Source: CAZWCE01 sp964632505
GTDB lineage: Bacteria; Planctomycetota; Planctomycetia; Pirellulales; Thermoguttaceae
DNA length: 64,000 nt
NCBI GenBank assembly: GCA_964632505.1
Contig: CAZWCE010000001.1
Location: 310,001 to 374,000 of the forward strand
Direction: 5' to 3'
Shown: positions 9,237 through 18,414 of the stretch, one piece after another
Position numbering within the stretch: position 1 is the first letter of the stretch
Layout of the letters: each line of letters starts with the position of its first letter
Made by a program: the position numbers and the translations under genes
Notes under the pieces: generated by a model
The model's input: the letters and a program-made list of their open reading frames with translations, nothing else
What the model was told of the DNA's origin: nothing
The model's database searches: none

Positions 9237-10972
9237 ATCGACTGCTCCAGCGAACCGCGCATCTCGGCCGGTTTTTCGATAACCATATCAATCCAATCGT
9301 CGTCAAGGAGTTGCGACAGGCGGTCCAAGCCCGGTACATCATCGTCGGTTTGCAACTTTTTCTATTGATCCTGGTTTCGGTGACCTGCCTGATGATCCTG
9401 GTGGCGATCAATGCGCGCCAGCATACGGATATCTCGGAATTCCGCGAGATGGGAACGGCCCTCTTCGCCACGCTGTCGGTGATCCTCTATATCTCGTCGG
9501 TTCTGCTGATCGTGCCATATACCGGCATCCGATTGGCATCCGAGCAGTTGCGTGGTGACCTGATGTTCATCACCACTCTCAAGGCCCGGTCGGTCGTTTT
9601 CGGCAAGTTCCTCTCCGGCTTGCTCGTGACGCTGTTGCTCTATTCCGCGGCCTTGCCCTTTCTCACGCTGGCTTATCTACTCCGCGGGATCGACCTGCCG
9701 ATGATCCTTTTCATCTTCACGCTGACCTTCCTTCTCGTCCAATCCTTCAACGCCGTGGCGCTGGTGCTGGCTTCCTTCCGGGTGAAACTCCCCGGCATGC
9801 TCATGCTCGGCCTGCTGGGCTTCATCGGCTTGGTGATCGCCGGAATCACTTCGCTGCAACTCTCCATCTTCTCGCTCCTCTTCGGCTTCGGTTTCGGAGA
9901 CCCTCCATGGCAACAATGGGAATGGATGGTCTTTCTTCTGGGGTTTTTCTCGCTCTTCATCGGCACGATGCTGGTTTTGGCGAACGTGAATCTCGCGCCG
10001 CCCTCGACCAACCGCATGCTGCCCTTTCGTCTTTTTATAACTGCCGTGCTGCTCCTCTCGTTTTTCATGTTCTGGTGGCTTGGCGAAGTGACGGGGGAAG
10101 TGGAAGATGTCCTGCTCGGTTGGTTCTTCCTGTTCGCGACGCTCTGGTCGCTGATGATGCTCATCGCCGTGTGCGAGCGCGAATCGTGGGGATCTCGCAT
10201 CAGCCGGACGATTCCTCGAAATTCCCTGGTACGGCTTCTGGTCTTCCCGTTCTACACCGGCGCCCCCAACGGCATCCTCTGGTGCTCATTGGCGTTCTTC
10301 GGCATGGTGTCCCTGTACCTGGGTCTTTTGAAGCTGCCGAACTTCGAGAAGGAAGTCGCTGCCGGCGTCGGCTTTTTCCTGTTGTTCATCTTCTGTTATT
10401 GCACCACGGCGATGCTGATCCGGAACATCCTCTTGCGCCGCGTGATGAAGAAATCCCAGGTGGCGATCCTCGCGTTTCTCCTGGTGGCCCTTTTTACCGC
10501 CGGGGGCATGATGCTCGATTTCGCCATGAATCCCCATGGCTATCGCGATTACCAGGAGAGCCTGATTTTGGCACCCAACCTCTTCTTGTTGCTCGACGGC
10601 GGACCGGAGGACGCGCCGATCCAGGTCGTCACTTCGATCCTCTGGACGGCCGTGGTCGGACTCTTGACACTCGTGTGGTTCTTGCCCAAGCTGAAGAGAT
10701 TCTCGCCCGAGGCCCACACCGAGGCGATGACCTTCGAGGAAGCCAAACAGATCGCGACCGGCGCGTTCGCCTCGATCGGCTCGCCCTTCGCCGAAAGCCC
10801 GCCGCCCGAAGACGTCGTCGAAGCGTTCCTGGTCGGAGGCGTTCAAAAGACGGAAACGGATCGGAACGGACCGGCCCGCAACGGTCCGCCGCCATTGCCG
10901 AATCCGCTGCAAGAGAGAAACGACTGGGGGAAAACCGATCCGCTGCCCCGCACCTTCCGCGGCATCCGCTAG
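9233..10972 (+). CDS. ABC-2-type transporter permease
   Basis: A 579-residue polytopic membrane protein. It begins with a cytoplasmic segment, HINPIVVKELRQAVQARY, which is the INPIVxKEL motif typical of planctomycete ABC-2 permeases. Roughly a dozen hydrophobic spans follow, with large TM blocks around residues 30-150, 180-300 and 370-500. The C-terminal tail of about 80 residues is charged and Pro/Gln-rich and is likely cytoplasmic. The start overlaps the ATPase stop by four bases. It forms the membrane channel of the exporter encoded by the preceding genes. Confidence 0.85.
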   Translation: MNRLLQRTAHLGRFFDNHINPIVVKELRQAVQARYIIVGLQLFLLILVSVTCLMILVAINARQHTDISEFREMGTALFATLSVILYISSVLLIVPYTGIRLASEQLRGDLMFITTLKARSVVFGKFLSGLLVTLLLYSAALPFLTLAYLLRGIDLPMILFIFTLTFLLVQSFNAVALVLASFRVKLPGMLMLGLLGFIGLVIAGITSLQLSIFSLLFGFGFGDPPWQQWEWMVFLLGFFSLFIGTMLVLANVNLAPPSTNRMLPFRLFITAVLLLSFFMFWWLGEVTGEVEDVLLGWFFLFATLWSLMMLIAVCERESWGSRISRTIPRNSLVRLLVFPFYTGAPNGILWCSLAFFGMVSLYLGLLKLPNFEKEVAAGVGFFLLFIFCYCTTAMLIRNILLRRVMKKSQVAILAFLLVALFTAGGMMLDFAMNPHGYRDYQESLILAPNLFLLLDGGPEDAPIQVVTSILWTAVVGLLTLVWFLPKLKRFSPEAHTEAMTFEEAKQIATGAFASIGSPFAESPPPEDVVEAFLVGGVQKTETDRNGPARNGPPPLPNPLQERNDWGKTDPLPRTFRGIR

Positions 10973-11010
10973 CTTGTCTCGGGCCATTGCGATAGAAAGG
11001 CGGTCTTTCG

Positions 11011-11886
11011 ATGGACCTTCGCACACACCGGCAATATTTGATGGAAGGCTACCAGGCGGGCATACGTTACGCGCTGGCCGAACCGCGTCGCGCACCGCTG
11101 GGCACCGTCGGCACGGCTCTGAGCCACGCCACCGGCAGCAGCCTGGAGTTCATGGAGCACCGGGAATACCAGCCCGGCGACGATCTCCGCCGGATCGACT
11201 GGAACACTTACGCACGGACCGACCGCCTGTCGGTGAAACTCTATCGCGAAGAGGTCTGCCCCCACGTCGATTTACTCTTGGACGGCTCCCGCTCGATGGC
11301 GCTGGCCGGCACCCGAAAAGCCGAGGCCGCGCTGGGGCTCGTCGGCCTGCTCGCCTCGGCCGCCCGGGAGTCGGGTTTCTCGTTCGCCACCTACGTGACC
11401 GAACAGGGGTGCCGCCGGGTCGACGCCTCGACCGTGCTTCCGACCGAGTGGGAACCGTTCGATTTCGAGGCCCGAGTGTCGCCCCCCGAAGCGCTCTTGC
11501 GTCTTCCCCCGCGATGGCATCGCCGGGCGATCCGCTTTTTCGTGAGCGATCTGATGTTCGTCGCCGACCCGCTTCCGCTGGTCACCCACCTGACGACCGA
11601 CGCTGCACTGACGGTGATCATTCAGCTTTTGGCCCAAAGCGATGTCGATCCCCCCGAACACGGCAACTTCCGACTGGTCGATTCCGAGACGGGGCAACGC
11701 CATGAGATCTATCTCGATGCCGTCGCCCGGCGCCGCTACCGAGAGAATCTCGCTCGACACCAAGAGAACTACAGCATCGCCTGCCGGCAGCGGGGCGCGC
11801 ATTTCACCACCGTCGTCGACGAACCTTTCTTGGAAAACCGGCTCCTCGACGACCTGCTGGCCGCCGAAATATTGCAGTTCAAGTAA
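11011..11886 (+). CDS. DUF58 domain-containing protein
   Basis: A 291-residue DUF58 protein, related to von Willebrand A folds. The hallmark motif is EYQPGDDLRRIDWNTYART at about residues 53-71, followed by DLLLDGSRSMAL, a MIDAS-like DxSxSM. Such proteins normally work with a MoxR AAA-ATPase, perhaps in assembling or inserting metal into exported proteins. Here it follows the exporter genes by 38 nt, but no MoxR gene is present in the window. ATG 11011 is preceded by GAAAGG. The stop converges on the FGGY kinase gene, with 29 nt between them. Confidence 0.88.
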   Translation: MDLRTHRQYLMEGYQAGIRYALAEPRRAPLGTVGTALSHATGSSLEFMEHREYQPGDDLRRIDWNTYARTDRLSVKLYREEVCPHVDLLLDGSRSMALAGTRKAEAALGLVGLLASAARESGFSFATYVTEQGCRRVDASTVLPTEWEPFDFEARVSPPEALLRLPPRWHRRAIRFFVSDLMFVADPLPLVTHLTTDAALTVIIQLLAQSDVDPPEHGNFRLVDSETGQRHEIYLDAVARRRYRENLARHQENYSIACRQRGAHFTTVVDEPFLENRLLDDLLAAEILQFK

Positions 11887-11915
11887 AAACCGAAGAACAG
11901 GTCGTGCCGGGCCCG

Positions 11916-13454
11916 CTACCCGAACAAGCGGTGGTGGATCGGTGCGAGTGCGGGGTAGAGCTGCGAGTAGAATTCGAACCGCTCGCGGTAGAATGAGTGG
12001 TTCTTCTCGTCCGGTTCGAAAGTCTCACTCTTCTTGGCGACCCGATCGAAGGCGTCTTGCTCGTCGGCGAAGAGCTCCGTTCCGATGCCGGCGAGAATGG
12101 CGGCGCCCAGCGGGGTGGCCTCCTCGACCTCCGGCACGACGATCGGCCGCCCGACCATGTCGGCCTTGTTCTGCATCCAGAAGCGGTTGCGCGTGGCCCC
12201 GCCGACCGCGATGAACTCCTTCGCCTCGAAACCGAGTCCCTTCTGCATCGCCCAGACGATATCGAGAAACTGATAGTCGAGCCCTTCGATGACCGCCCGG
12301 AACATGTCCCCCCGGGTCGTTCGGGTGCTCAGTCCGACGAACGCCCCGAACGATTTCGGATCGACGATCGGACAGGCCGAGGCGGAAAGGTGCGGCAGGA
12401 ACAAGACGCCGTCGGCGCCGGGAGGCGACTTTTGCCCGATGTGGACCAACTGCTGCCAATCGAAACCGGGATCCTCGCCGTCCTCGCATCCCAGCGGCAC
12501 CGCCAATTGACGCCGGAACCACTCGACCATCTCACCGGCCGGGTTGCCGCCCCAAACGCCGTAGAGCCCCCGCGCCACGTGCGACTGCACCGTGATGCCC
12601 GAACGGAACAACAGGGGGTTCAGCGCGGGATCGTCGGAGACGGTGATGACCGTTTCCCAAGAGCCGGTGATGTTCAACACCGAGCCGGCCTTGAACGCCC
12701 CCACCGGCAGCGCGCTGCAGAGATGATCGTGCCCGCCGAGAATGACGGGGGTCCCCTCGGGGATGCCGGTCATCTTCGAGGCCTCGGCATGCACTTCGCC
12801 CAGCGGGGTTCCGGAGGGGTGAGGCTCGGGCATCATTTCCCGCGGAATGCCGGCGTCGTCCAAAAGCACCTGCGACCAATCCCGCTCTCGCTGATCGAAC
12901 AAGAGCGTGCAGGAGGCCATGCTGTAGTCGGTGGCGAAACGCCCGCAGAGTTTGTGGTTGAGAAAGTCTTCGATCAACAACCACTTGTACGTCTTGCGGT
13001 AGATGCCCGGTTCGTTTTCCTTGATCCAGAGGATCCGCAAGGCGGAGTTGATCGGCCAAAGCGGATTGCCGCCGATCGAGAAAACTTTTTCGGCGGTGAT
13101 GTTCTTCTGCCACCATTCGAACTGCGGCCCGGTGCGGGGGTCGTGCCAACTGATGAACGGGTAAAGCCAGTTGCCCGACTCGTCCATCGGGACGCCGTCC
13201 ATGCCCATGCCGGTGACGGCGACGGCACGAATCGCCGAGGGATCGTCGAGCTTTTCGATCGCCTCCCGACAGGCGGCGGCGCTGTCGCCCCAGATCTGTT
13301 CGGGCGCCCAGGTCACCCATTCGGGATGCTCCGGCTCCGAATGACACTTTTTGGTCGCCCGTTGCGCGCGGGCAACGACGTTCCCTTGCGTGTCATAGAT
13401 GATCGCCTTCAAACTGGTGGAACCCAGATCGATTCCCAAGAGCAGGTCCTTCAC
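11916..13454 (-). CDS. FGGY-family carbohydrate kinase (xylulokinase-like)
   Basis: A 512-residue sugar kinase of the FGGY family. The N-terminal phosphate-1 motif is DLLLGIDLGSTSLKAIIYD. The substrate loop is GMGMDGVPMDESG, with WHDPRTG. The C-terminal ATPase half contains GVLFLPHLSASA and FIAVGGATRNRFWMQNKADM. It phosphorylates a pentulose or related sugar with ATP in the cytoplasm; xylulose is the best guess, but the specificity is not readable. I chose GTG 13454 because AAAGGAGG sits six bases upstream; the frame is open 11 codons further. It is a single gene with no isomerase beside it. Confidence 0.85.
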   Translation of the reverse strand: MKDLLLGIDLGSTSLKAIIYDTQGNVVARAQRATKKCHSEPEHPEWVTWAPEQIWGDSAAACREAIEKLDDPSAIRAVAVTGMGMDGVPMDESGNWLYPFISWHDPRTGPQFEWWQKNITAEKVFSIGGNPLWPINSALRILWIKENEPGIYRKTYKWLLIEDFLNHKLCGRFATDYSMASCTLLFDQRERDWSQVLLDDAGIPREMMPEPHPSGTPLGEVHAEASKMTGIPEGTPVILGGHDHLCSALPVGAFKAGSVLNITGSWETVITVSDDPALNPLLFRSGITVQSHVARGLYGVWGGNPAGEMVEWFRRQLAVPLGCEDGEDPGFDWQQLVHIGQKSPPGADGVLFLPHLSASACPIVDPKSFGAFVGLSTRTTRGDMFRAVIEGLDYQFLDIVWAMQKGLGFEAKEFIAVGGATRNRFWMQNKADMVGRPIVVPEVEEATPLGAAILAGIGTELFADEQDAFDRVAKKSETFEPDEKNHSFYRERFEFYSQLYPALAPIHHRLFG

Positions 13455-13581
13455 GTGCTTCCTCCTTTTCGTGCGAGTCGGTTGCAACGGTAGCTCGAGA
13501 AGCGCGCGGGAATCTTTTCCTCATCCGCGTCATCGGCGGGAGAAGCGATCGGCCTCACGCGCATGCCTTGCATCGGCGCTA

Positions 13582-14322
13582 TTATTGCACACCGGGCGAC
13601 GGTCGTCGAGCCGTTTCGGGAGAACCGCTGCCGGAAGGAGGATAGGACGGCATGCCGGGAGGAGGATTTTTCGGTCGGGCCGTACCGGGGATTCCGGCGG
13701 TCGAACGGGACGAAGCGATCCCGGGTCCTCCGGCAGGAGAAGAATCGGACGACGGATTTCGCAACGCGTTCTCGGAAGAGGAGTCGCCGTCGGGGGCGTT
13801 CTTTTCGGCACTGGCCAGCACACCGAACGCCCGGCGACCGCTGACGTTGTCCTGCATGTAGAAGAGCGGCGACCCTTCCTGGTTGTAGCCCATGCAAATC
13901 GCGTGGCCGCCTTCGATCCCCTTGCCGATGACGTTGCTGCCGCCGGGGGAACGAATGATCATTGCTCCGCCGGTATCGGGATTCGATCCCATCTCGGTGT
14001 AGAGTCGGCACTCTTCGACCGAACCGCTCGGATCATCCGGCGTCGTCAGCACCCGATTGGTCAAGAGGTAACGTCCGGCGAGCTGATCGGAAAGCACGCT
14101 CCCGGCCACGATGCGGTTCTTCGCCAAGAGACCGCCGTCCTTGATGACGACCTGGTCTTTTTCGATCCCCTTCGGGCGAAGGGCGATCTTCTCGCGAACC
14201 GTCAACGTGCCGACCTCGAGTCGGTCGAACTTCTCGCCTCCGGAGAAAAACAACACCATCATCGCGCCCATGAAACCTCCGACCGTGGCGGCGATCGTGG
14301 CGAGGAGGATTTTTTCTTTCAT
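13582..14322 (-). CDS. Membrane-anchored protein of unknown function
   Basis: A 246-residue protein I do not recognise. The start at ATG 14322 has AGGGAG upstream and gives an N-terminal anchor (ILLATIAATVGGFMGAMMVLFF, about residues 4-25). A region of short beta-like repeats follows (LTVREKIALRPKGI, VVIKDGGLLAKNRI, GGAMIIRSPGGSNVIG), suggesting a beta-helix or stalk-like fold. The last 75 residues are Ser/Pro/Gly-rich and probably disordered. It reads away from the VanZ-like gene. It may be a surface or envelope protein. Confidence 0.7.
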   Translation of the reverse strand: MKEKILLATIAATVGGFMGAMMVLFFSGGEKFDRLEVGTLTVREKIALRPKGIEKDQVVIKDGGLLAKNRIVAGSVLSDQLAGRYLLTNRVLTTPDDPSGSVEECRLYTEMGSNPDTGGAMIIRSPGGSNVIGKGIEGGHAICMGYNQEGSPLFYMQDNVSGRRAFGVLASAEKNAPDGDSSSENALRNPSSDSSPAGGPGIASSRSTAGIPGTARPKNPPPGMPSYPPSGSGSPETARRPSPGVQ

Positions 14323-14725
14323 CTCACGAACTCCCTTTCGTTTTCGGCCCTCGTGGCCGGTTTCCATCCTTGGTGGGCAAGAATCCCCAAAAGATCCCTC
14401 CCAAGCTACGGAGGATAGCGAAATCCTCTCTCTTCGGCTAGAGCAATTTCCCGAATTTCCGGCTACCCCCCCCCCAATTGGGCCGTTTCTTTCGAAGCCA
14501 TTCACCCCCCTCCATCGAACGACTCGTCCGTGAGCCTACTCCCTTCCCAAGTGGACCTTGAGTATAATCCCCCCTGTTCTATAATCGTTTGGACGGGGAG
14601 GCGTTCTCTTCGCAAGAAACCGGCGATTTTCGCCACAAGCCGAGCCATCACTCCGTCTTTGGGGCAATGCACATGCTATGCTTCCGAGAACCATCCCCCC
14701 GTCTAAGCACCGCTAGGAGAGATTC
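14323..14725. other. Divergent intergenic region
   Basis: About 400 nt lie between two divergent genes. Apart from the promoter-like pair at 14558-14585, I see C-rich tracts (around 14465-14475 and 14505-14515) and no convincing gene or hairpin. Confidence 0.5.
14558..14585 (+). promoter_or_regulatory. Possible promoter for the VanZ-like gene
   Basis: TTGAGT, 16-nt spacer, TATAAT. A second TATAAT occurs at 14563-14568. The start would lie about 135 nt upstream of the VanZ-like gene. Pattern match only. Confidence 0.35.
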
Positions 14726-15190
14726 GTGAAAGGCATCAAGAACAAAGTCGTGCTGACAATCATACGTTCGGTCGCAGCGTGCATCTGGATCTACGCTACG
14801 TTGCTGTTGCTGCTGCCCGATCCGAAGATCGTCCTCTTCGGCCTCGATCGACTTCTGGAGATGCTTTGGGGGAATGTTCCTGACATCCCGGAAGCGTCCC
14901 CCGGACACTTGGCCCTCTTCTTCACCATCTCCTTCGCGGTGGGCATCAGCTATCTATTCCGCAACATGTTGATCACCGCCGCCGTGCTGGTCGCTTACGC
15001 TTTTGTCACCGAGATGGTCCAGTATTTCATCCCGCACCGCACCTTCCAGGCTCAGGATCTGTTGCAGAATTTCATCGGCATCGCCGCCGGTATTTTCCTG
15101 GCGATGCTCTTGGTCGGGAGCACCAACTTCTTCTTGGGCCTTTTCAGAACTTCCCCGGAAAAAGAGGCCGAGCCGACCACCTCTCGGTAA
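14726..15190 (+). CDS. VanZ-like membrane protein
   Basis: A 154-residue protein with four hydrophobic spans (about 8-28, 55-76, 80-98, 112-135). The VanZ signature is present: FVTEMVQYFIPHRTFQAQDLLQNFIGIAAG, that is TExxQ...P.R...D...N..G. VanZ-family proteins are small integral membrane proteins; the founder raises teicoplanin resistance, but most members have unknown roles. The start is GTG 14726 with TAGGAGA upstream. The C-terminal tail is hydrophilic. No other resistance gene is near, so a resistance role is not implied. Confidence 0.8.
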   Translation: MKGIKNKVVLTIIRSVAACIWIYATLLLLLPDPKIVLFGLDRLLEMLWGNVPDIPEASPGHLALFFTISFAVGISYLFRNMLITAAVLVAYAFVTEMVQYFIPHRTFQAQDLLQNFIGIAAGIFLAMLLVGSTNFFLGLFRTSPEKEAEPTTSR

Positions 15191-15205
15191 CCGCGTTCGG
15201 CATGG

Positions 15206-16036
15206 TCAACCGTCCGCGGCCTCGTCGGAATCCTTCTGATAGAATCGATCCAGTTCGATGCCGCCCCGCTGCTCCTCCTCGAGCAACTTGAGCCGGTTCT
15301 CCAACTGCTCGATGCGCCGCTGCAAGATCGGCAGAAGATTCTCCTCCTCGCTCGCTTTTTTTAATCGGGGAACGCTCGGGTACCCCAATTGCCGCGAGAG
15401 GGCCGAGAAGAGATAGAGAGGATCGCGGCGCCGCGTGGCATGGGCGATGCGGCCCTCCCGGGCACCGAAGAGCACCGGCACATCCTCCTCGCCCGGCCGT
15501 TTCCGGTAAGCGGCGCTGCGAACGTAGATCATGTCGGAGAAATCGACCAGCCCGATCTGCCGCCGGACCGTGTCGAGCCAGTCGCGCCACCCCGGGTTGT
15601 AAATCGGATCGCCGGCGATCGCTCGAATGCCGGCGTCATAACCGAGTCGGTTCCGACAGATCGCCTCGAACTGGTAGAAGAAGATCCCCTCCAGCGGTGC
15701 GCCCTCGGCCCGGTATTCCGCTTCCCGATGGAGCACCAAAAGGGCGACGCGAAAATCGAAACGCCCCTCCTCGTTCTCCGCCTCCTCGATGACGAACGTC
15801 TGAAATGGCGTAAAGTAGTGCGATAGTCGCCTCATGGCGCTCGACATCTTCCCGGTCAGTCGCATTTCGGCGAGCATGAAGTCGATCGCCATCGGCAGAC
15901 GCGACGTGGCCAACAGCTCGCTCTGGATGTGCTTCAAGAGCTCCTGGCTCGACATGCCCGTCTCGAGCCGTTGATGCAGTGTCTCGAAAAAGTAGGCTTG
16001 TTCGATGTATTCTTCGCGATCAAGCGGCATCGTCAT
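15206..16036 (-). CDS. Conserved planctomycete-type hypothetical protein with C-terminal coiled coil
   Basis: A 276-residue soluble protein I do not recognise. It is rich in helical segments. The N-terminal half (EYIEQAYFFETLHQRL, SSQELLKHIQSELLA) looks like a helical bundle. The last 50 residues, ILQRRIEQLENRLKLLEEE, form a clear heptad coiled coil. No signal peptide. ATG 16036 is preceded by GAGGAA. It follows the LolD-like ATPase by 115 nt in the same direction and may be co-transcribed. It ends head-on against the VanZ-like gene. Confidence 0.7.
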   Translation of the reverse strand: MTMPLDREEYIEQAYFFETLHQRLETGMSSQELLKHIQSELLATSRLPMAIDFMLAEMRLTGKMSSAMRRLSHYFTPFQTFVIEEAENEEGRFDFRVALLVLHREAEYRAEGAPLEGIFFYQFEAICRNRLGYDAGIRAIAGDPIYNPGWRDWLDTVRRQIGLVDFSDMIYVRSAAYRKRPGEEDVPVLFGAREGRIAHATRRRDPLYLFSALSRQLGYPSVPRLKKASEEENLLPILQRRIEQLENRLKLLEEEQRGGIELDRFYQKDSDEAADG

Positions 16037-16151
16037 GCGGCGGATTCCTCGGGAAATCGGAGAAGGAATATCTCGAATTCGTTTCAGAACAATCTGCGGA
16101 CGGGACAGGAAAAACCGATTTCGCCGGAAGCGGTTCGACGGCAACGATCGT

Positions 16152-16832
16152 CTACTCCATTTCCGTCAGTTCGCCGCCGTCGAGGTGTTTCCGGGCCTGC
16201 ATTTTCGACGCCAGCTCGAGATCGTGCGTGACCAGCAACAAGAGCATCCCCTCCTCCTCTTGCAACTGGGACAGCAGTTCGGCGACCTGCCCGGCGCTGG
16301 TCCGATCGAGATTCCCGGTCGGTTCGTCGGCCAATAGGAGCGAAGGGCCGTGGATCAGAGCCCGGGCGATGGCGACCCGTTGCCTCTCCCCTCCGGAGAG
16401 TTCGGCGCTGCGATGGTCAAGTCGGTCGGCAAGGCCCACACGGTCGAGCAACTCTCGTCCCCGAGCTTCGTCCTCTTGACTCACCCGGGAACCGCCGCCC
16501 AAGCAGGGCACCAGCACGTTCTCCAGCGCCGAACACTGCGGAAGAAGGTGGTGATCCTGAAAAATGAAACCCAGATGCTCACGTCGGAAGACGGCAAGCT
16601 CCTTCTCCGGCAACGTGGTCGGATCCCGGCCGTCGAGCGTTACTTGGCCGGACGTGGGGGCTTCGAGCGTCCCGACGATGTTCAAAAGGGTGCTCTTGCC
16701 GGATCCACTCGGCCCGACGATCGCCAACGAGCCCGAGGTGTCGAGTGAAAAGGAGATTCCCCGAAGCACTTCCAACGGACCGCTCCGGGTGGGAAATTCC
16801 TTGACGATCCCTTCCACTTCCAACTTGGCCAT
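16152..16832 (-). CDS. LolD-like ABC transporter ATP-binding protein
   Basis: A 226-residue ATPase of the LolD/MacB class. Walker A is GPSGSGKST, the signature is LSGGERQRVAIARAL, Walker B is LLLADEPTGNLD, and the switch is LLLVTHDLELA. PTGNLD together with the short length is typical of LolD/FtsE-like subunits that drive lipoprotein release or MacB-type transport. ATG 16832 has GGGAGG upstream. The usual LolC/E or MacB/FtsX permease is absent on both sides, so its membrane partner must be encoded elsewhere. Confidence 0.88.
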   Translation of the reverse strand: MAKLEVEGIVKEFPTRSGPLEVLRGISFSLDTSGSLAIVGPSGSGKSTLLNIVGTLEAPTSGQVTLDGRDPTTLPEKELAVFRREHLGFIFQDHHLLPQCSALENVLVPCLGGGSRVSQEDEARGRELLDRVGLADRLDHRSAELSGGERQRVAIARALIHGPSLLLADEPTGNLDRTSAGQVAELLSQLQEEEGMLLLLVTHDLELASKMQARKHLDGGELTEME

Positions 16833-16967
16833 GTTCAATCCTCCCGGTGCGATGTCGTCGACGGCGCGCAACGACGGCGTTTCTTTCGGCAATGTGCAGT
16901 ATATCGAACGGGCAGCGGAAGAACAATCCACCAAGGGGCGCGGGGTCGACGCGCGACGGCCTCCCGA

Positions 16968-18074
16968 TCACTTCATTTTCCGGAGCTTGTCGCAGATGGC
17001 GTCGGCCATTTCGCTCGTGCCGACGGCGGAGGGGTCGTCGCGAGTCGGTTTCAGGTCATAGGTGACCTGCTCGCCTTCGGCGATCACTTCGGCGACGCTG
17101 CGCTCGAGACGATCGGCCGCTTCGAGTTCGCCGAGGTAGCGGAGCATGAGCATCCCGGAGAGGATCAAGGCGGTCGGGTTGACCTTGTTCATGCCCTTGT
17201 ATTTCGGGACGCTGCCGTGGGTCGCCTCGAAAACGGCGCCCTCGGGTCCCATGTTCATCCCGGGGGCGAGTCCGAGCCCGCCGACGAGTCCCGCCGCCAG
17301 ATCGCTGACGATATCGCCGTAGAGGTTCGGCAGCACCAGCACGTCGTACAGATCCGGCATCTGCGCCAGTTGCATGCACATGTTGTCGACGATGCGTTCC
17401 TCGAGCTCAATGTCCGGATACTCGTACGATACCCGTTCGGCGGTCTGCAAGAAGAGGCCGTCGGAATATTTCATGATGTTCGCCTTGTGCACGGCGGTCA
17501 CCTTCTTGCGGCCGTTCTGTCGGGCATAATCGAACGCGCAGCGGACGATCCGTTCGGTGCCGGAAATGCTGATCGGTTTGATCGAAACCCCGGTCTCTTC
17601 GGCAGGCGTCTTGATCGTGCGACCCTCGGCCAAACGGTTGACCGTCTCGACCAGCTCGGCGGTGTTCTTCTCGCCCTTTTCGAATTCGATGCCGGCGTAG
17701 AGGTCCTCGGTGTTCTCGCGGACGATCACCAGATCGACCGGAACGCTGCTGAAAAAACTTCGGACGCCCGGATAATACTTGCACGGACGGATGCACGCGA
17801 ACAGCCCCAGCTCCTGCCGGAGGTGGACGTTGATACTGCGGAAGCCGGTCCCCACCGGCGTGGTGATCGGGGCCTTCAGGGCGCATCGGGTCCGCCGGAT
17901 GCTTTCCATGACCGAATCGGGCAGCGGGGTGCCGGTCTTCTCCATCACGTCGACACCGGCCTCCTGCTCGTCCCAATGGATCGCCACGCCGGTCGCATCG
18001 ACACATTGCTTTGCCGCGGCGGCCAGCTCCGGACCGACCCCATCCCCTTTGATCAACGTCACTTCATAAGCCAT
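16968..18074 (-). CDS. icd: NAD-type isocitrate dehydrogenase (isocitrate/isopropylmalate dehydrogenase family)
   Basis: A 368-residue decarboxylating dehydrogenase. VTLIKGDGVGPEL opens the fold. DLVIVRENTEDLYAGIE is the isocitrate-type active-site stretch: an isopropylmalate enzyme would have RELTGG here. VTAVHKANIMKYSDGLFL, LPNLYGDIVSDLAAGLVGGLG and FEATHGSVPKYKG give the remaining metal and cofactor sites. It converts isocitrate to 2-oxoglutarate in the TCA cycle. Length and motifs fit the NAD-dependent, eukaryote-like subfamily. ATG 18074 has AGGGTGA upstream. Confidence 0.87.
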   Translation of the reverse strand: MAYEVTLIKGDGVGPELAAAAKQCVDATGVAIHWDEQEAGVDVMEKTGTPLPDSVMESIRRTRCALKAPITTPVGTGFRSINVHLRQELGLFACIRPCKYYPGVRSFFSSVPVDLVIVRENTEDLYAGIEFEKGEKNTAELVETVNRLAEGRTIKTPAEETGVSIKPISISGTERIVRCAFDYARQNGRKKVTAVHKANIMKYSDGLFLQTAERVSYEYPDIELEERIVDNMCMQLAQMPDLYDVLVLPNLYGDIVSDLAAGLVGGLGLAPGMNMGPEGAVFEATHGSVPKYKGMNKVNPTALILSGMLMLRYLGELEAADRLERSVAEVIAEGEQVTYDLKPTRDDPSAVGTSEMADAICDKLRKMK

Positions 18075-18414
18075 CAAATCACCCTAAGCCCTTATAAAAG
18101 AGAGGTTTAAGCATGAACAAACCGCAATTTTAGCAAAAACCGGACCCTCGGTCAATGAGCGCGGGGATCGGGCTCGGGGGAGGAACCCCCTTCTCGACGC
18201 CGTCGTCGATCGGTCGCGCCGGTGCCGTGATATTCCTAAACCATGAAAAATTCGCAAGTTACGTTCCGCCGCTTTCCTCCAATCGGCGGGAAAAACCACT
18301 TCCTTTCCGAGGGAGGGGAATATAATATAAATATGGGGGGTGACCACGGAAGAATGTGTTTTTTCCACCCGCCCTGTTTCTCCTTTCCTCGAACGAAGCG
18401 CCTCGAAAAGCGGC
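18075..18414. other. Divergent intergenic region with a -10-like element
   Basis: About 340 nt lie between the divergent icd and the giant membrane protein gene. GGAATATAATATAAAT at 18318-18333 contains a TATAAT (18321-18326) pointing to the plus-strand gene, without a good -35. No small gene is evident. Confidence 0.4.

Noticed and set aside
11916..13454. Start at TTG 13487 for the FGGY kinase
   Set aside because: GTG 13454 has an AAAGGAGG ribosome site at ideal distance and begins directly at the conserved DLLLGIDLGST motif.
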